Shown: positions 1-11,700 of the stretch, piece by piece
Layout: every line of letters starts with the position of its first letter
Numbering within the stretch: position 1 is the stretch's first letter
From: Pratylenchus scribneri
Lineage: Eukaryota > Nematoda > Chromadorea > Rhabditida > Pratylenchidae
NCBI GenBank assembly: GCA_030063045.1
Contig: JAQSEB010000024.1
Location: forward strand, 1-64,000
Reading direction: 5' to 3'
Length of the DNA: 64,000 nucleotides
Translations under genes and position numbers: made by a program
Notes under the pieces: model-generated
What the model saw: only the letters and a program-made list of their open reading frames with translations
Told to the model about the DNA's origin: nothing
The model's database searches: none

Positions 1-99
1 CATCCAAAAGTTAAACAATTCTTTGGCATTGGTCCTCTCCCAACCGATTCAAAACCCCAATTCGTGATTTATTCCGAGGGCGGCGGGAATTACCGATGA
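1..99 (+). CDS. 3'-terminal exon of an unidentified gene
   Basis: An open frame runs from base 1 to a TGA at 97-99 and ends with the residues EGGGNYR. Only about 32 residues are inside the window, so no family can be named. The composition (PLPTDSKPQF) looks like normal protein rather than AT-rich noise. An AATAAA-like signal lies near 170, and a splice acceptor for the next gene at about 282, so the two genes may share an operon. The frame choice is inferred. Confidence 0.4.
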   Translation, partial: HPKVKQFFGIGPLPTDSKPQFVIYSEGGGNYR

Positions 100-292
100 A
101 ATTACATTAGTAGAATGAAATTTTTTGTTATTTTTTTTTGCTTTTGTACAATTTATTTCACATTTTTTAATAAAAAAGTTATAAAATTTTGAATTTTCTT
201 CGACAAATTTTACATGGTTTTAATTCCAAGTAATTTTTATTTTTTAAATTAAAATTTTTTATTAATTAATCCGTAAAATTTAGCCAATATAA

Positions 293-1520
293 ATGCGTTT
301 ATCCACTGTTTTGAGGTTCAAACGATTTTTGAGAAAGAAAGATTTTGTAATACAAGACCCGAAGAATGTGGCCCCAATCAGTCTGAAGAGATTGGCAGTG
401 AATTTTGGCTTTGTTTTCGCAGTTTTGTCAACAGTGTACGGTTTACGATTCACATTAAATAATGGGAAAAATTTTGCCGAAAGTTTTTAATATTAGAAGA
501 CCTTAGAATCTTAAAACAGTCCATAGAGCTCGATTATAGTTTGTCACAATTTGGGTCAAAAGTTGAAAGTGTATTAAACGGTCTAAACCATACTAGATTT
601 TTGGTTATTAAACCATCCAAACCATACTTGATTTTTGGTTATTAAACCGCCCAAATCATATTTGATTTTTGGTTAATAAACCGTCCAAACCATATTTGGT
701 TTAAAGGTATTAAACCGTTCAAACCATTTTTTGTTATTAAACCGTCGAAACCATATTTGGTTTTTGGTTATTAAATCGCCTAAACCATATTTGGTTTGAA
801 GGTATTAAACCGTTCAAACCATTTTTTGTTATTAAACCGTCGAAACTATATTTGGTTTTTGGTTATTAAACCGCCTAAACCATATTTGGTTTAAAGGTAT
901 TAAACCGTTCAAACCATTTTTGGTTATTAAACCGTCGAAACCATATTTGGTTTTTGGTTATTAAACCGCCTAAACCATATTTGGTTTAAAGGTATTAAAC
1001 CGTTCAAACCATTTTTGGTTATTAAACCGTCGAAACCATATTTGTTTTTTGGTTATTAAACCGCCCAAACCATATTTGGTTTTTGATTCATAACTCCTTT
1101 GGTTTTGTTCTAAATCCCGACAATCTATGGACCAATCGATACATTTTTAAGAGCTCTATCGAATGGTTTATAAGGCCTAAAATCAAGCATTAAAAAGTTA
1201 TTAAGTTTTCGGCAAAAAAATCCACTACTATTAATTAATTTAATATCCTAATTCATTTTTGGACAAATTTCAGTCTTCTCAACATTCCGGCGCCGGATAT
1301 CCGTTTTGATCTACGCTTCTACCTCTCGCCAACTTTTCGACAATTTGTGGAGTCTCGAGGTTACGAAGGAATTCCATTTGATAGAGCAAAGTAAGAGAAA
1401 TTCCATTTAAAAATTCTAATTTCCTTTTTAAGGACTCGAATTCGTGTCTACAATGTGAACAGGGAAATTGAGAAGGAATATCACGAATATGAGAGCACTG
1501 ATTATACGGATCAATCATAA
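293..1520 (+). CDS. Small single-pass membrane protein, family not recognised
   Basis: Three exons joined in phase: 293-435, 1274-1390 and 1433-1520, giving 115 residues. A TTTAG acceptor at about 282 lies ten bases before the ATG and fits a trans-splice site, which supports this start. Residues 1-30 are basic. A single hydrophobic segment (NFGFVFAVLSTVLLNI) spans the exon 1/2 junction at about residues 37-52. The C-terminal half is soluble and ends in an acidic, tyrosine-rich tail (EKEYHEYESTDYTDQS). The layout would suit a small mitochondrial inner-membrane protein, but I cannot name the family. The donor at 436 (GTACGG) was chosen because it is the only one that keeps exon 2 in the sensible frame; unspliced reading runs into the terminal repeat of a transposable element and stops at 488-490. 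Confidence 0.55.
471..1220. repeat. Fold-back element with tandem repeat core, inside an intron
   Basis: The ends are inverted copies of each other: TTTTGCCGAAAG near 473 and CTTTTCGGCAAAAA-like sequence near 1205-1220. The core (about 590-1085) is a tandem repeat built on GGTTATTAAACCG-CC/TC-AAACCATATTTGG, in a higher-order period of roughly 100 bp made of three related subunits. It belongs to the same fold-back family as the elements near 5.7, 44.9 and 57.1 kb. Confidence 0.7.
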
Positions 1521-1806
1521 ACGAATGATGTGGTTTTTGGCTTTGTTCTAATTCATTATTAGATGATTTTTGTTTTATTTTTGTTTATTCATTTTTTTGT
1601 TATTTTTACAATCAAGTCTTGAATAAATTTTAAAGCTTTTCTTTTATGCCATTGTAAAATATACGATTAAATTAATTTTTAATTCGTTTTATATCTTATT
1701 GTGAAGATAAATGCAACTCAACATTTCTTAATTCGTTGACACTCATTTCATTAGAAATCTAGACATCATTTGGCATAATCTTGACTAGAAAAAACTGGCC
1801 AAAACC

Positions 1807-3287
1807 TAGAGCCCGGCGCGAAGGAAAATCCGGACCCGCGGACCGGATTTTCGAACCGAAAAAATCCCGGGCCGGACCGGACCGGATAATCCGTACAAAA
1901 TCCGGTCCGGAAATAATCCGTACCTTAAAATTGTACGGATCCGGATACGGATTTCCGGATTTTCAAAAAATTTTTTTTTCACAGATATAAGTAAAAAAAA
2001 ACAAAATTTATAGCGATTAAAATAAAAAATGAAATCAAATTTATCGAGATAAAATAAAAAACGAAATCAAATTTATTCAAATTAATATGAGCCAACTTCG
2101 AATACTTTTGTTAAGGAAAATCAACATTTCCGCTGTTTCTGGGAACTAAAATCAGAATCAGAATTACAATTCAGAAATTACAAATCGCAATCAGAATTTC
2201 CAATTCTGAATTTATTTTTGAAAATAACCCAAAAATTTGTGCTCATTTTCAAAATATTCCCGAAATGTGAACCTTATTTTTTAGTCCGGGGAAGACATGC
2301 AATGGCATGTGCTTTAAATTTTGTGGCAACCCTAATTTAGTAAAATGGGTACTTTCCTGTTATCTGGGGGGCAAAGCGATTATATGGGGGGCAAGGAGAT
2401 TATATGGGGGGCAAGATCTATAATATATAATAGGATGATTAGGAAGATGATGAAGATGATGACGAAGATGATGATGATGATGATGAAGATGAAGAAGATG
2501 ATGATGATGAAGATGATGATTAAGAAGATGAAGAAGGTCATAATCATCTTCCTAATCATCCTATTATAGATCTTGCCCCCCATATAATCTCCTTGCCCCC
2601 CATATAATCACCCGGCCCCCCATATAATCGCTTTGCCCCCCCCCCCCCCCCCCCCAGATAACAGGAAAGAACCGTAAAATGGCATCCTATAAATCCAACA
2701 CTGGCACTGGCACCCAGAGCCACATGTATTATTCACTTAATAAAATCAATTTCATTTGACAATTAATTAGGTTGGATGGATAGGTATGAAAAATTGAATA
2801 TCATATTCGTGTTCAGCATCAAAAATTACATATGAAACACTTATTAAACTTTTTTTAATTAAATTTTTAAAGAAAATTGAGGAAATAGGCGAATTGTGTT
2901 TTTGCCCCCAATAGGCGAATCGTGGATAGGCGCACTGTGGGGCTCCGTTGTATAAAACAAAAAATAAAAATATATTAAAGAAAGAATTAAAAAAAGAAAT
3001 TATTAAATAAAGATTTTAAAGGAATTTGGATCGTTTCAAAAAAAATTATTCACAGAAATAGGATGAATGATCCTTTTTCCTAGCATTTGAAAAATCCGGA
3101 AATCCGGATGCAAAAAATCCGGACCCGCGGGCCGGATTTTCGTTTGGCTAAAATCCCGGGCCGGACCGGACCGGATAATCCGTACAAAAATCCGGCCCGG
3201 AAATAATCCGGAAAATCAAAAAATGTACGGATTTCGGACTCCGGGTCCGGATAATCCGTACGGACCCGGAATCCGCGCCGGGCTCTA
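1807..3287. mobile_element. 1.48-kb hAT-like non-autonomous element
   Basis: Perfect 14-bp terminal inverted repeats (TAGAGCCCGGCGCG at the left, its reverse complement at the right) are flanked by an 8-bp direct target duplication, CCAAAACC, at 1799-1806 and 3288-3295. An 8-bp duplication with this kind of terminus points to the hAT superfamily. GC-rich subterminal arrays of the type ATCCGGACCCG and CCGGACCGGACC occur at both ends (about 1826-1925 and 3110-3280). No transposase-like ORF is visible. A second element is nested at 2349-2673. Confidence 0.8.
2349..2673. mobile_element. Nested fold-back element with long hairpin arms
   Basis: Two arms of about 100 bp containing TTTCCTGTTATCTGGGGGGC and repeats of GATTATATGGGGGGCAAG are inverted relative to each other around a GATGATGAAGATG-rich centre (2430-2540). 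Flanks at 2340-2348 and 2674-2682 are both GTAAAATGG, a 9-bp direct duplication that would suit a Mutator-like MITE (8 bp, hAT-like, is also possible). The right arm carries a run of 20 C (2636-2655). Short methionine/isoleucine-rich ORFs here are by-products of the simple repeat. Confidence 0.75.
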
Positions 3288-3650
3288 CCAAAACCTAACG
3301 AAAATAAAGCAATGGATCTAGCTTTTATAAGCGAGAAATATTAGATGGGTTTCTTCCATCATTGAGCACGATGAAAAACAAAAAGATAAATAGATAAATT
3401 GATTCACAAAAGCAAAAGGATGAATAAACCGACAATATCATAAATAGAACCTTTTAATAACGTTTATTTCATTGTTGGGTGTTGGCCAAAAATTGATAAA
3501 TGATAAAAAAAATGAATGAACGACTAATTGTTTAAAAAATTATAATGATGAATAGTAATTAAAGGTTTTCAAACTTAACCTTTTTTTTTAGTAATTATTA
3601 AAGATTTTTCAACTTGAACTTTTTCAGATTTCCTCAATATATATTCAAAC

Positions 3651-6600
3651 ATGAACTCAATTAACTCCACAATTTATTCTGCCTTAATTGCACTAACATT
3701 TCTGATTTCAAATGCACCCATCGTCGATGTGTTTTCAGTGGTGGATCAAAACTGGGATATAAATTATGCTTGCCGGAAATACATCAAGGTTTTTTTTACA
3801 AAGTTTTGAAGATTATACCTTTTTTATTAAGGCTTTTTCCATTCGTACTGCTGAAATGGCGCGATGTGCTGTTGAAAATTCGGTTTGTTTTATCATTTAA
3901 ATGTTTTGCAAACTTATTAGTTTTATTAGTAAATAATATTTGAAAGCATACCCTAAAGTGTATACTAAAATACATTAAGCTGATTAAGTAATATTTAAGT
4001 ATAATTTACTGATGTTATTTTAGTGAACCATATCTGTCCTTGAAATATACTATTATCTGCCGATAGCAAACTATTAAGACTTTATTAAACCTTAAGCTAA
4101 TGACATGAGCAATTTAATAAAAGATAAAACACTTGATTAGCTTAATGTAGTAGATTCAATATATTAAGGCTAGCCAATTCAACGAAGTATATTCTTCCGA
4201 TTTTCGATTTTCCTATTTAGATGAGTTTAAGAAAGAGCTTCTTCAAATTATGAATAATCCATTGTCTTATTAATAATGAAAATGGATTGTTCTTAAGTTT
4301 ATGGCTTAAATAAATACCTAATAAGTAATAAGTTATCTAGTCATTGGTCATAATGGACTTATTCATTCAATCTTACTTAGCCAAATAATATTTCAATGAG
4401 CTTAAACTTAAATCAATAAATAAAAAAAACAATCACAGGCTCCACCTAGTGTATGCATAGGTTGCATTGATCAGTACATCAATTTCAAACAGGAGGAATA
4501 TCGAACTCAACATTTGGTTTCCACTTTTCACTTAATTCATTCACCAAAAATCCAAATTTCACAGGATCATGTCTTCTCAGCGGACAATAAAACTTGCACT
4601 ACAGTGATTTATGGTTAATCTCATTTTTTCGATCAACATAAAAATTAATGTTTTAAGAGAACTATGTGCTCAGCTACAGTCACGAATTGGCGTTGGAGTT
4701 GACCAACAAAATTTGGGAGGCCTCCAGATGCGAATGTTAGTTGGTTCATATTTGGGGATGTTATTGGTATTGGTGCTCTGTGGTACTTTGGTTGAAGGTT
4801 GAAATATAAATTTTAGATTAGAATAGAAAATTTTCAGCAAATAACCTTTTACTCTTATACCCTTGGTTCATTTTTGGGGATGTTCATATTCATAAGGCAT
4901 TAGGAGTAGGGGCTCTGGATGAAGGTTGAGAAAGAAATTGTTAAATTTAAAGAGGGCTACAACTACAAATATACAAGTTGACATCTTATACATATTAAAA
5001 TTTGTAGCGAGTTTTGCTCAAAAAAGAAAGGGATTTGTAGACTTCATAGCCAAAAAAAGGGCTAAGCTTTAAAGATAGCGAATAATTCTTTATTTATTAG
5101 CTCTATATTCATGAATGTATCTTGGGTGTCATTTATTTTGGATTGGCCATTGTATGTGGGGGAAGGGGTGGGAAGGGTTACTACCACACTAGGGACGGCC
5201 GCTTTATTTCTCTTAATTTTGACCGATGAGCCGATCAAAAAAATCTTAGTATAAAAAATTAGTGCTAAGATTAGGCTTTAAGGAATTGGAAGATTTAATT
5301 TCAAGGCTTTAATTTTTCTCATAGAATTTTCTCTTTTGGCTACGGTGAATAGATTTGGACCATCAATTTATAAAAACAACTAATTTAATGTTTTCTTTCC
5401 CATTTAAGCATGTCTCAAAATTCATTGGGACTTTGAGCACGAGAATTCCACAGTGCTGGATTTGGACAATAAAACAGTTCGTTTTTTGAGAATTTAATAT
5501 TTTTAATTGTCTAAAAAATTTCAGCAAAAATTCGCCGCACTTCTCCAAAATTGGCGAACATGTGTGGACAATGTGAGCAGCCAAGTGTTTGAGGAAATCT
5601 GCAAAAACTGCACCGATGAATACAATAAATTGTACAATCATTTTTGAAAAATCTACACCAAACCGGATGTGGATTTTTGTGTTGATGTGGAAGCAATGGT
5701 TTGTTCCATTTTTTAAATGGAAGGCAATTTTAGTTTTTGACTTCTAATAAATCTGAAACCGGTTTTAAACCATACAAACCTTATACCATTTTGTAGATCG
5801 CATCGAGACACATTGAATGGTATATAAATTGTCAGGTTTTGGCCCAAAATTAAAGAGTTTAAACCCAAAAATTAGAAATATGGTTTAAACGGTCTAATGC
5901 CATTTAAATTTGACCAAATCATAACAATTTATATACCAATCGATGCGTCTCGATGAGACCTACAAATTGGTATAGGGTTTGTATGGTCTAAAACCGACTT
6001 CTGATTTATTAAAAGTCAAAAACTACTTTTGGTTGGGGTAGAAATTTCCCCCCTTTTTGAATCAAATGCTAAAAATAGTGAATCCCATCCAATTACTTGT
6101 TTAGCCTGTTGGTAATGTCATTGGTAGAAAAGTTCAATCTGACTCGGGTTCGAGTCCACGTGAAGAAGGGTAATTTTATTGAACGGCCAATGATGAAATC
6201 ACTTGATTTTCCATCTTTCGGGTCTGAACCCATCATGATGGACAAAAGTTTCCTTGGCTGAGGCGGTTCAATAAAATTTGATTTTTTTAATTAAATTTTA
6301 ATCGGTTTATTCCCTAGTTATCCGTAGGGAGCGGATTTTCAGGTCCAAAAACCCCAAAATTGGGACCTATTTGGTTTTCTAAAATTAACCAAAAAGGTTT
6401 CGGAAACCACAAAATAGGTGATTTTTGGTTTTTTATTGCATTTTTTTAATGAAATTTTCCCTTGAAAAAGTACCAAAATAGCAGAATAAGTCAAAAACAT
6501 GAAATAAATGCTCCAAATTTATGCGCTTTTCTCGTCAAATCTTATACAAAAGTACGAAAGATAGTTCCAAAACTTCTAAATCCGTTCATTTAGTCGATTT

Positions 6601-8104
6601 TGGGGATACAAAATTCTTCAAATTATTTCACCCACTTCCTTTAAATGGCAGAATATTTCACCCTAAAACCCTCTGCTCCCACATAGATGAATGATACCTT
6701 CAACCTATGGCAACACGTGTGGGGCTGTACCGATCCGAAAGTGGACGATCGGCAGGACATTCGAGTGGTCGCCTTCTCCGCTACAATGCTCATCATCATC
6801 ATTGGGCTGTTCTACGCCGGAAGCTATATTCAATCGGAACAGGTTCAGGCAAATTTGATACAATGTGAGTCAAAATGAGTTTTTAAAAATATTTTTAAGC
6901 GGATAATTATCAATGAGTATTATTAAATTGCCGAAAAGATTATAACAGTTTAGTGGTTTATTCTGGACCCCTAAAACCTTATATCCAATCGGAACAAGTT
7001 CAGGCAAATTTGATACAATGTGAGTTATTTTAAAATGAGTTGATAAAAACATTGAGTTAATCATAATCAGTGATATATATATTAAATAGCCAAATAGGTT
7101 GATGGTTTATCCTAAACTCCAAACTTAACACTATCACCCAATTAATAGATATCCTGTTCGAACCAATTTTATATTGTAAAAGTGGACTTGTTGAATAAAG
7201 TATGCTTTTCCAAAGACCGAACAAAAACAAGATATACCGCATATTTTTTTTCTAGGTAACAGTAACGAAATTTTCCCGTGACTTCCAGTAACTAAGCAAA
7301 ATTGCAAAAGCGATGACTAAATAAATTGCTAAAGCGAAATTTCTAGTGACTTCCAAGTGACTAAGCAGACTTGCAAAAGCGAAATTTCTAGTGACTTCCA
7401 AGTGACTAAGCAGACTTGCAAAAGCGAAATTTCTAGTGACTTCCAAGTGACTAAGCAGACTTGCAAAAGCGAAATTTCTAGTGACTTCCAAGTGACTAAG
7501 CAGACTTGCAAAAGCGAAATTTAGTGACTTCCAAGTGACTAAGCAGACTTGCAAAAGCGAAATTTAGTGACTTCCAAGTGACTAAGCAGACTTGCAAAAG
7601 CGAAATTTCTAGTGACTTCCAAGTGACTAAGCAGACTTGCAAAAGCGAAATTTCTAGTGACTTCCAAGTGACTAAGCAGACTTGCAAAAGCGAAATTTAG
7701 TGACTTCCAAGTGACTAAGCAGACTTGCAAAAGCGAAATTTAGTGACTTCCAAGTGACTAAGCAGACTTGCAGAAGCGAAATTTTCTAGTAGGACGAACC
7801 CTTAAACCATTACAATTATTTTACAATTTTATACTCTTCATCAAATTAAATTAATCGATTTCATTCCATTTTTGGATTTTTATCGATAAAATATAAATTG
7901 AAATTTTCACTGATTTATTAATAATTTTTCTCATTTTGTACAGATTCCCGGATCCAGGCACCCGCCCGTGGTCCCCGCTATCGGCTCCTTTCCTCTTCCA
8001 CATTGGATTCTTCCACCTATGGACGCGATGCCCTTTCCACGACGCCCAGCTCCTCTCAACACGGTTGGACAACGACACCACGGCGGGCGGATCATCGGCA
8101 TTAA
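3651..8104 (+). CDS. OSTM1: OSTM1 homologue (ClC-7 beta subunit) with an in-frame TGA
   Basis: Nine exons join in phase: 3651-3788, 3832-3882, 4439-4516, 4565-4613, 4658-4735, 5409-5476, 5525-5698, 6687-6864, 7944-8104 (325 codons including the final stop). An SL-type acceptor lies at about 3627. The protein has an N-terminal signal segment (residues 8-27), a cysteine-rich luminal domain with CxxC motifs and potential N-glycosylation sites, a conserved NxWxxC...ICKNCTxxYNxLY block, an EAMMNDTFNLW motif matching the family's DAMNxTRxLW, one transmembrane helix (about LIIIIGLFYAG) followed by SYIQSEQ, and a short cytosolic tail. Family knowledge: OSTM1 is the type I membrane partner of the lysosomal Cl-/H+ exchanger ClC-7. 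Odd point: codon 5645-5647 is TGA in the middle of exon 7, and the family sequence resumes in the same frame right after it. Whether this is a nonsense mutation, read-through or an error cannot be decided here. Confidence 0.82.
5733..6023. repeat. Fold-back MITE in OSTM1 intron 7
   Basis: Arms GTTTTTGACTTCTAATAAATC (left, shown to 20 bases as GTTTTTGACTTCTAATAAAT) and its inverted counterpart at about 5995-6023 enclose inverted copies of AAACCATACAAACC and of the motif GCGTCTCGATGAG. It belongs to the dispersed family described in the findings. Confidence 0.65.
6103..6172 (+). repeat. tRNA-like sequence (A and B box)
   Basis: TTAGCCTGTTGG resembles an A box and GGGTTCGAGTCC is a good B box about 45 bases later. 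The stems do not close convincingly, so this looks like a tRNA relic or the head of a tRNA-derived SINE rather than a working tRNA. Confidence 0.35.
6984..7026 (+). other. Duplicated 3' end of OSTM1 exon 8 with its donor
   Basis: The last ~40 bases of exon 8 (around 6824-6864, ending CAGGCAAATTTGATACAAT then GTGAG) recur at 6984-7026 with only two or three changes, again followed by GTGAG. The copy lies in the intron and has no obvious acceptor. Confidence 0.7.
7262..7790. repeat. Tandem minisatellite, 43-45 bp unit, OSTM1 intron 8
   Basis: About eleven copies of a unit containing GTGACTTCCAAGTGACTAAG and CAGACTTGCAAAAGCGAAAT. Units alternate between 45 bp (with TTTCTAGTG) and 43 bp (with TTTAGTG). 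It creates repetitive ORFs on the minus strand that are not genes. Confidence 0.9.
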
Positions 8105-8754
8105 AATGGATTTAAATTTGAACACACATTGTCGGGTACAAAAACACATGGAAAATGGAAGAAGAATGAAGGAAGGAGGCACTTTTCGCTTTACACAATT
8201 TTTTGATTTTTTTTGTACCGTAAATCCTCTATTTGTACCCCCCCCCCTTCCCACCTTTGTAAAATCCATGTCTAAAATAACCAATTTTTAGGTGTGAAAT
8301 TAAGCCGAAATAAGCATTTTTTTGTTTCATCACTCGGAGGGTTTTTTAAAAATTAGTAATCCCGGGGTTACTAATAGAGGATTTACGCTATTTTAAGCTT
8401 ATTTTCCATTTATTTCCTTAAATTGTTTTTTTTTTTGAATATTTAAGCCTTTTCCATTTATTTTCATAAAATTTTTTATATTTTATTGTCTTATTTTTTC
8501 CTTATAATTCTTTACCCTGTGATTTAAATGATTCAAAGCTGTTTTTTAAATTTATTTTATATCAAATTTTATTGCCATATATTTTTGTATTCTCGAAGAA
8601 AAAAGTATTTAATTTTTTTTAACATTTTTTAATATTTTATTAATTTGTTGTGAAGAAATTCACCAAAAAATTTATTTTTTTATTCATTTTTTCATTATAA
8701 TTGATTTTATTGATTGATGATTTCAGTGCCAAAATTCTATAGCATCTCCCTCAA
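8105..8754. other. Intergenic stretch with a small MITE
   Basis: This holds the OSTM1 3' UTR, a MITE at about 8216-8390 with ends TACCGTAAATCCTCTATT and AATAGAGGATTTACGCTA (TA-type flanks, so perhaps Tc1/mariner-like), AT-rich sequence, and a TTTCAG acceptor at about 8721-8726 that probably receives the spliced leader for MED14. No gene is seen. Confidence 0.6.
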
Positions 8755-11700
8755 ATGATGCCAACCCAAATGCTTCCTCATCAACATGACGGCAGCGGTG
8801 GTGGCCAATTTCCAACCCCACCAATGGGCGGTGGTGGCGGCGAGCAAAGGGTTTGCGATTTTTATTGATTATAATTAAATATGCTTTTTACAATTTGAGA
8901 ATTCATGAGATTTTAAAATAGAATTAAACAAATTAAAAGCAATTATTTCATTATAGAGCCATATTAATGGGTTAAAAATTATTTAAACTATAAAACTACA
9001 AAAAAAAAATTATAAACTGCCAAAAATTATTTATCCTATAAAACCAATCAAAAAATTAAAATTAGTAGCTACCGAAAATTATTTATCCTATAAAAACTGC
9101 CAAAAATATTTTATTATTATTATTCAGCAGCAACATTTCAACCCATTCCCAGTCCAAATGGCTCCACAACAAACGGCGGCAGCAACAACAGCAGGAATGA
9201 TGGCAACAATGGCAGCGGCCACCAACACAAACACGGCTACAACAGCTTCCAACAGCCAATCATTAAAGGTTATATCAAGCATTTTTAATAAAAAAAATAT
9301 CGCTTATCCATTAATTTGAAATAAAAAATCCAAAGGCTCTTTTCTTAGACATTTTGCCTTATTAATTTTAAGTAAAAGAAACTTAAGGTTTAGGGAAAGA
9401 ATAATTTGAATTTTTGCAAATTTATTAATAATTTAAAAAATTTTTCTGATTTTTCGGCGTTTTAATAAATCTAAGAGTTTTTACCTCCTAGATTTTCTCT
9501 ATTATGGTGGCAAAAATTAATAATTTTGCACAAATTTTCCTCTGCATCTTTTGTCTATGGTCTTTTTTTTCTTCATTTTTAATACTAAATTTAAATAAAA
9601 ATGACTATTTCAAATTCAAATCACAACACAACCATAATTGTTGTATTTATTTGTATATAGGAAATTTTTTTAAATTTACACCAAATAAATCGATATAAAT
9701 TTTTATTTTACCCAAAATTTGCCCCAATTAAATTCTAAAATCATCACAAAAACAATTTAAGGCCATCCTTCCCTCGGTGCCCGCCAATTGTGGCCCGCCG
9801 ACCGTGGCATTGTCCCTACTCCTCGATTTTGCCATCCACAAAACCCTCCATGAACTGCACCTTCTCACCGAGTTGAATTTGCGCAAACGTCAGGAGGAAC
9901 GCAAACTCAATGTTGTGCAATTCGCCCATTCCACTCGCCTCATTTTCGTCCGCATTTTGGCCATTGTCCGTTGGCTGAAAACGTACAAAAAATTTGAGCC
10001 TCTTATTTCAATGTGAGTACTTTTTTATTATTTTTGAATTAATTTTTTGCCATTTTTTTGAGTATTTTTAAATTAATTTTGTGCCCATTTTTGAATATTT
10101 TTAATTAATTTTTGGGAATTTTTGATTATTTTAGTTAATTTTTTGCCATTTTTGATTATTTTTTAGTTCATTTTTTGGCTATTTTGATTATTTTTTTAAT
10201 TTTGTGGCCATTTTTGATTATTTTGATAAATTTTTGGCCATTTTTGAGTATTTTTTTAAAATTAATTTTGGCAATTTTGAATTAATTTTTGGTCGCTTTT
10301 AGCCGCTATTTGTTGGATGAGCAGGCGGCACGGTATGTGGAAACGGCGGACAGATTGGTGGAAATTGCGCGGAATGAATTGCCAAATGCACGGTAAATTC
10401 TTACCTTCTTATTTCTTCTATAATAGCTCTCTCTACAGCAGAATGGGATAGTAATAGTACCGATAAATTTAATTCTAAAATAAGTCATTTATTTTGAATG
10501 ACTTTTCTAAAATTTTATCGTTTGTCGAAAGTCGAAGGATTGTCCTTTGAATTTTTAAAAAAATTTGTCATTCCAAAATAAATTAATAGTAATAACCAGA
10601 AATTTTCCGGTCAAATATCAGTCGGAACTTTAAAAAAAAACCCTATCATGGTTAAGCCATAAATTTTAAATTAAACACCATAAATTAATATTCTCATATT
10701 TTGTACAGATTGCCCGTTTTCCAAGTGCCCCAAGCCGTTGATGTGCTCACTCTGGGCACCTATCCCAGATTGCCGCAGAATATCAAGGTTGTTCGGTCTC
10801 GCAGAATTTTTTAAATATTTTTCCGTAGAATCAGAATTCAAAAACTATATTAGGACTCGAAATTTGAGGCTAAAAAGTGATTTTTAAACTTACCAAATTT
10901 TTAGAAAATCTATAATAAACTAAACCTTTGCAATTTTTACCTTCAAAAAGTGCCGCCAAAAATTCTAAATAAATTTCCCTTCGAATTATGATTTAAATAA
11001 TATTTTTTGTACTTATTTTCCAGGACCGTTTCATCTCAATTCCTCCGCTGGAAGGACGCGAACAGCGATTGACCCTGCGGCGATTGAATCGAGTGCTTGA
11101 ATTCCATTTGGGCCAATCCGCCGAAGAGTTGTCGCCTCGAATCCAGCAAATCACAATTCGCAATGGAATTGTGCGTTTTTTATTAATAAATTTAATTTGG
11201 AGAATTTATAAAAATCGAATTTACAAACATTTTAATTTTTTTTCAATATTTAATGTTTAATCCAAATCTTTAAAAATATGGGAAAAAATAAAATTTGTGA
11301 AATATTTCAAAATAAAAACGTTTTTTAATGGTTAATAAGGCGTTTTTTTAATATCAGCAACGCAAAAAGGAAGGCGAGAGAATTACTCAAATCTCAAAAA
11401 ATAAACATTTCCATTCATTTAATTTTTAAACAAATTATTAAGAAAAGAAGAAAATCATTTCGGAGAAGAAAAAATAAAATTAAGATTTTTCGACAAAAAT
11501 ATATTTATTACAAAAATAGAAATAATATAAAGTTAAGGCTAAAAAATTTTAAATTTATCTAATTAAAAATATTTAGAAATTAATTAATTTATAAGAAAAA
11601 TAATAAAAATATATTTAATTATTTTTTTTCAAAATTCTCATAGGCCACTCTTGTTGTGCCAAACGAATTCGAAATGGCGTTAACTCGATTGGGGGATAAA

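Noticed and set aside
293..490. Unspliced reading of the small membrane protein gene (65 codons)
   Set aside because: Its last residues are coded by the terminal repeat of a fold-back element; splicing at 435/1274 gives a longer, coherent protein.
2345..2583. Methionine- and isoleucine-rich ORFs
   Set aside because: By-products of the GATGATGAAG simple repeat in a fold-back element.
7252..7730. Repetitive minus-strand ORFs (CLVTWKSLE repeats)
   Set aside because: They are direct translations of a 43-45 bp minisatellite inside an intron. There are no spacers between units, so it is also not a CRISPR array.
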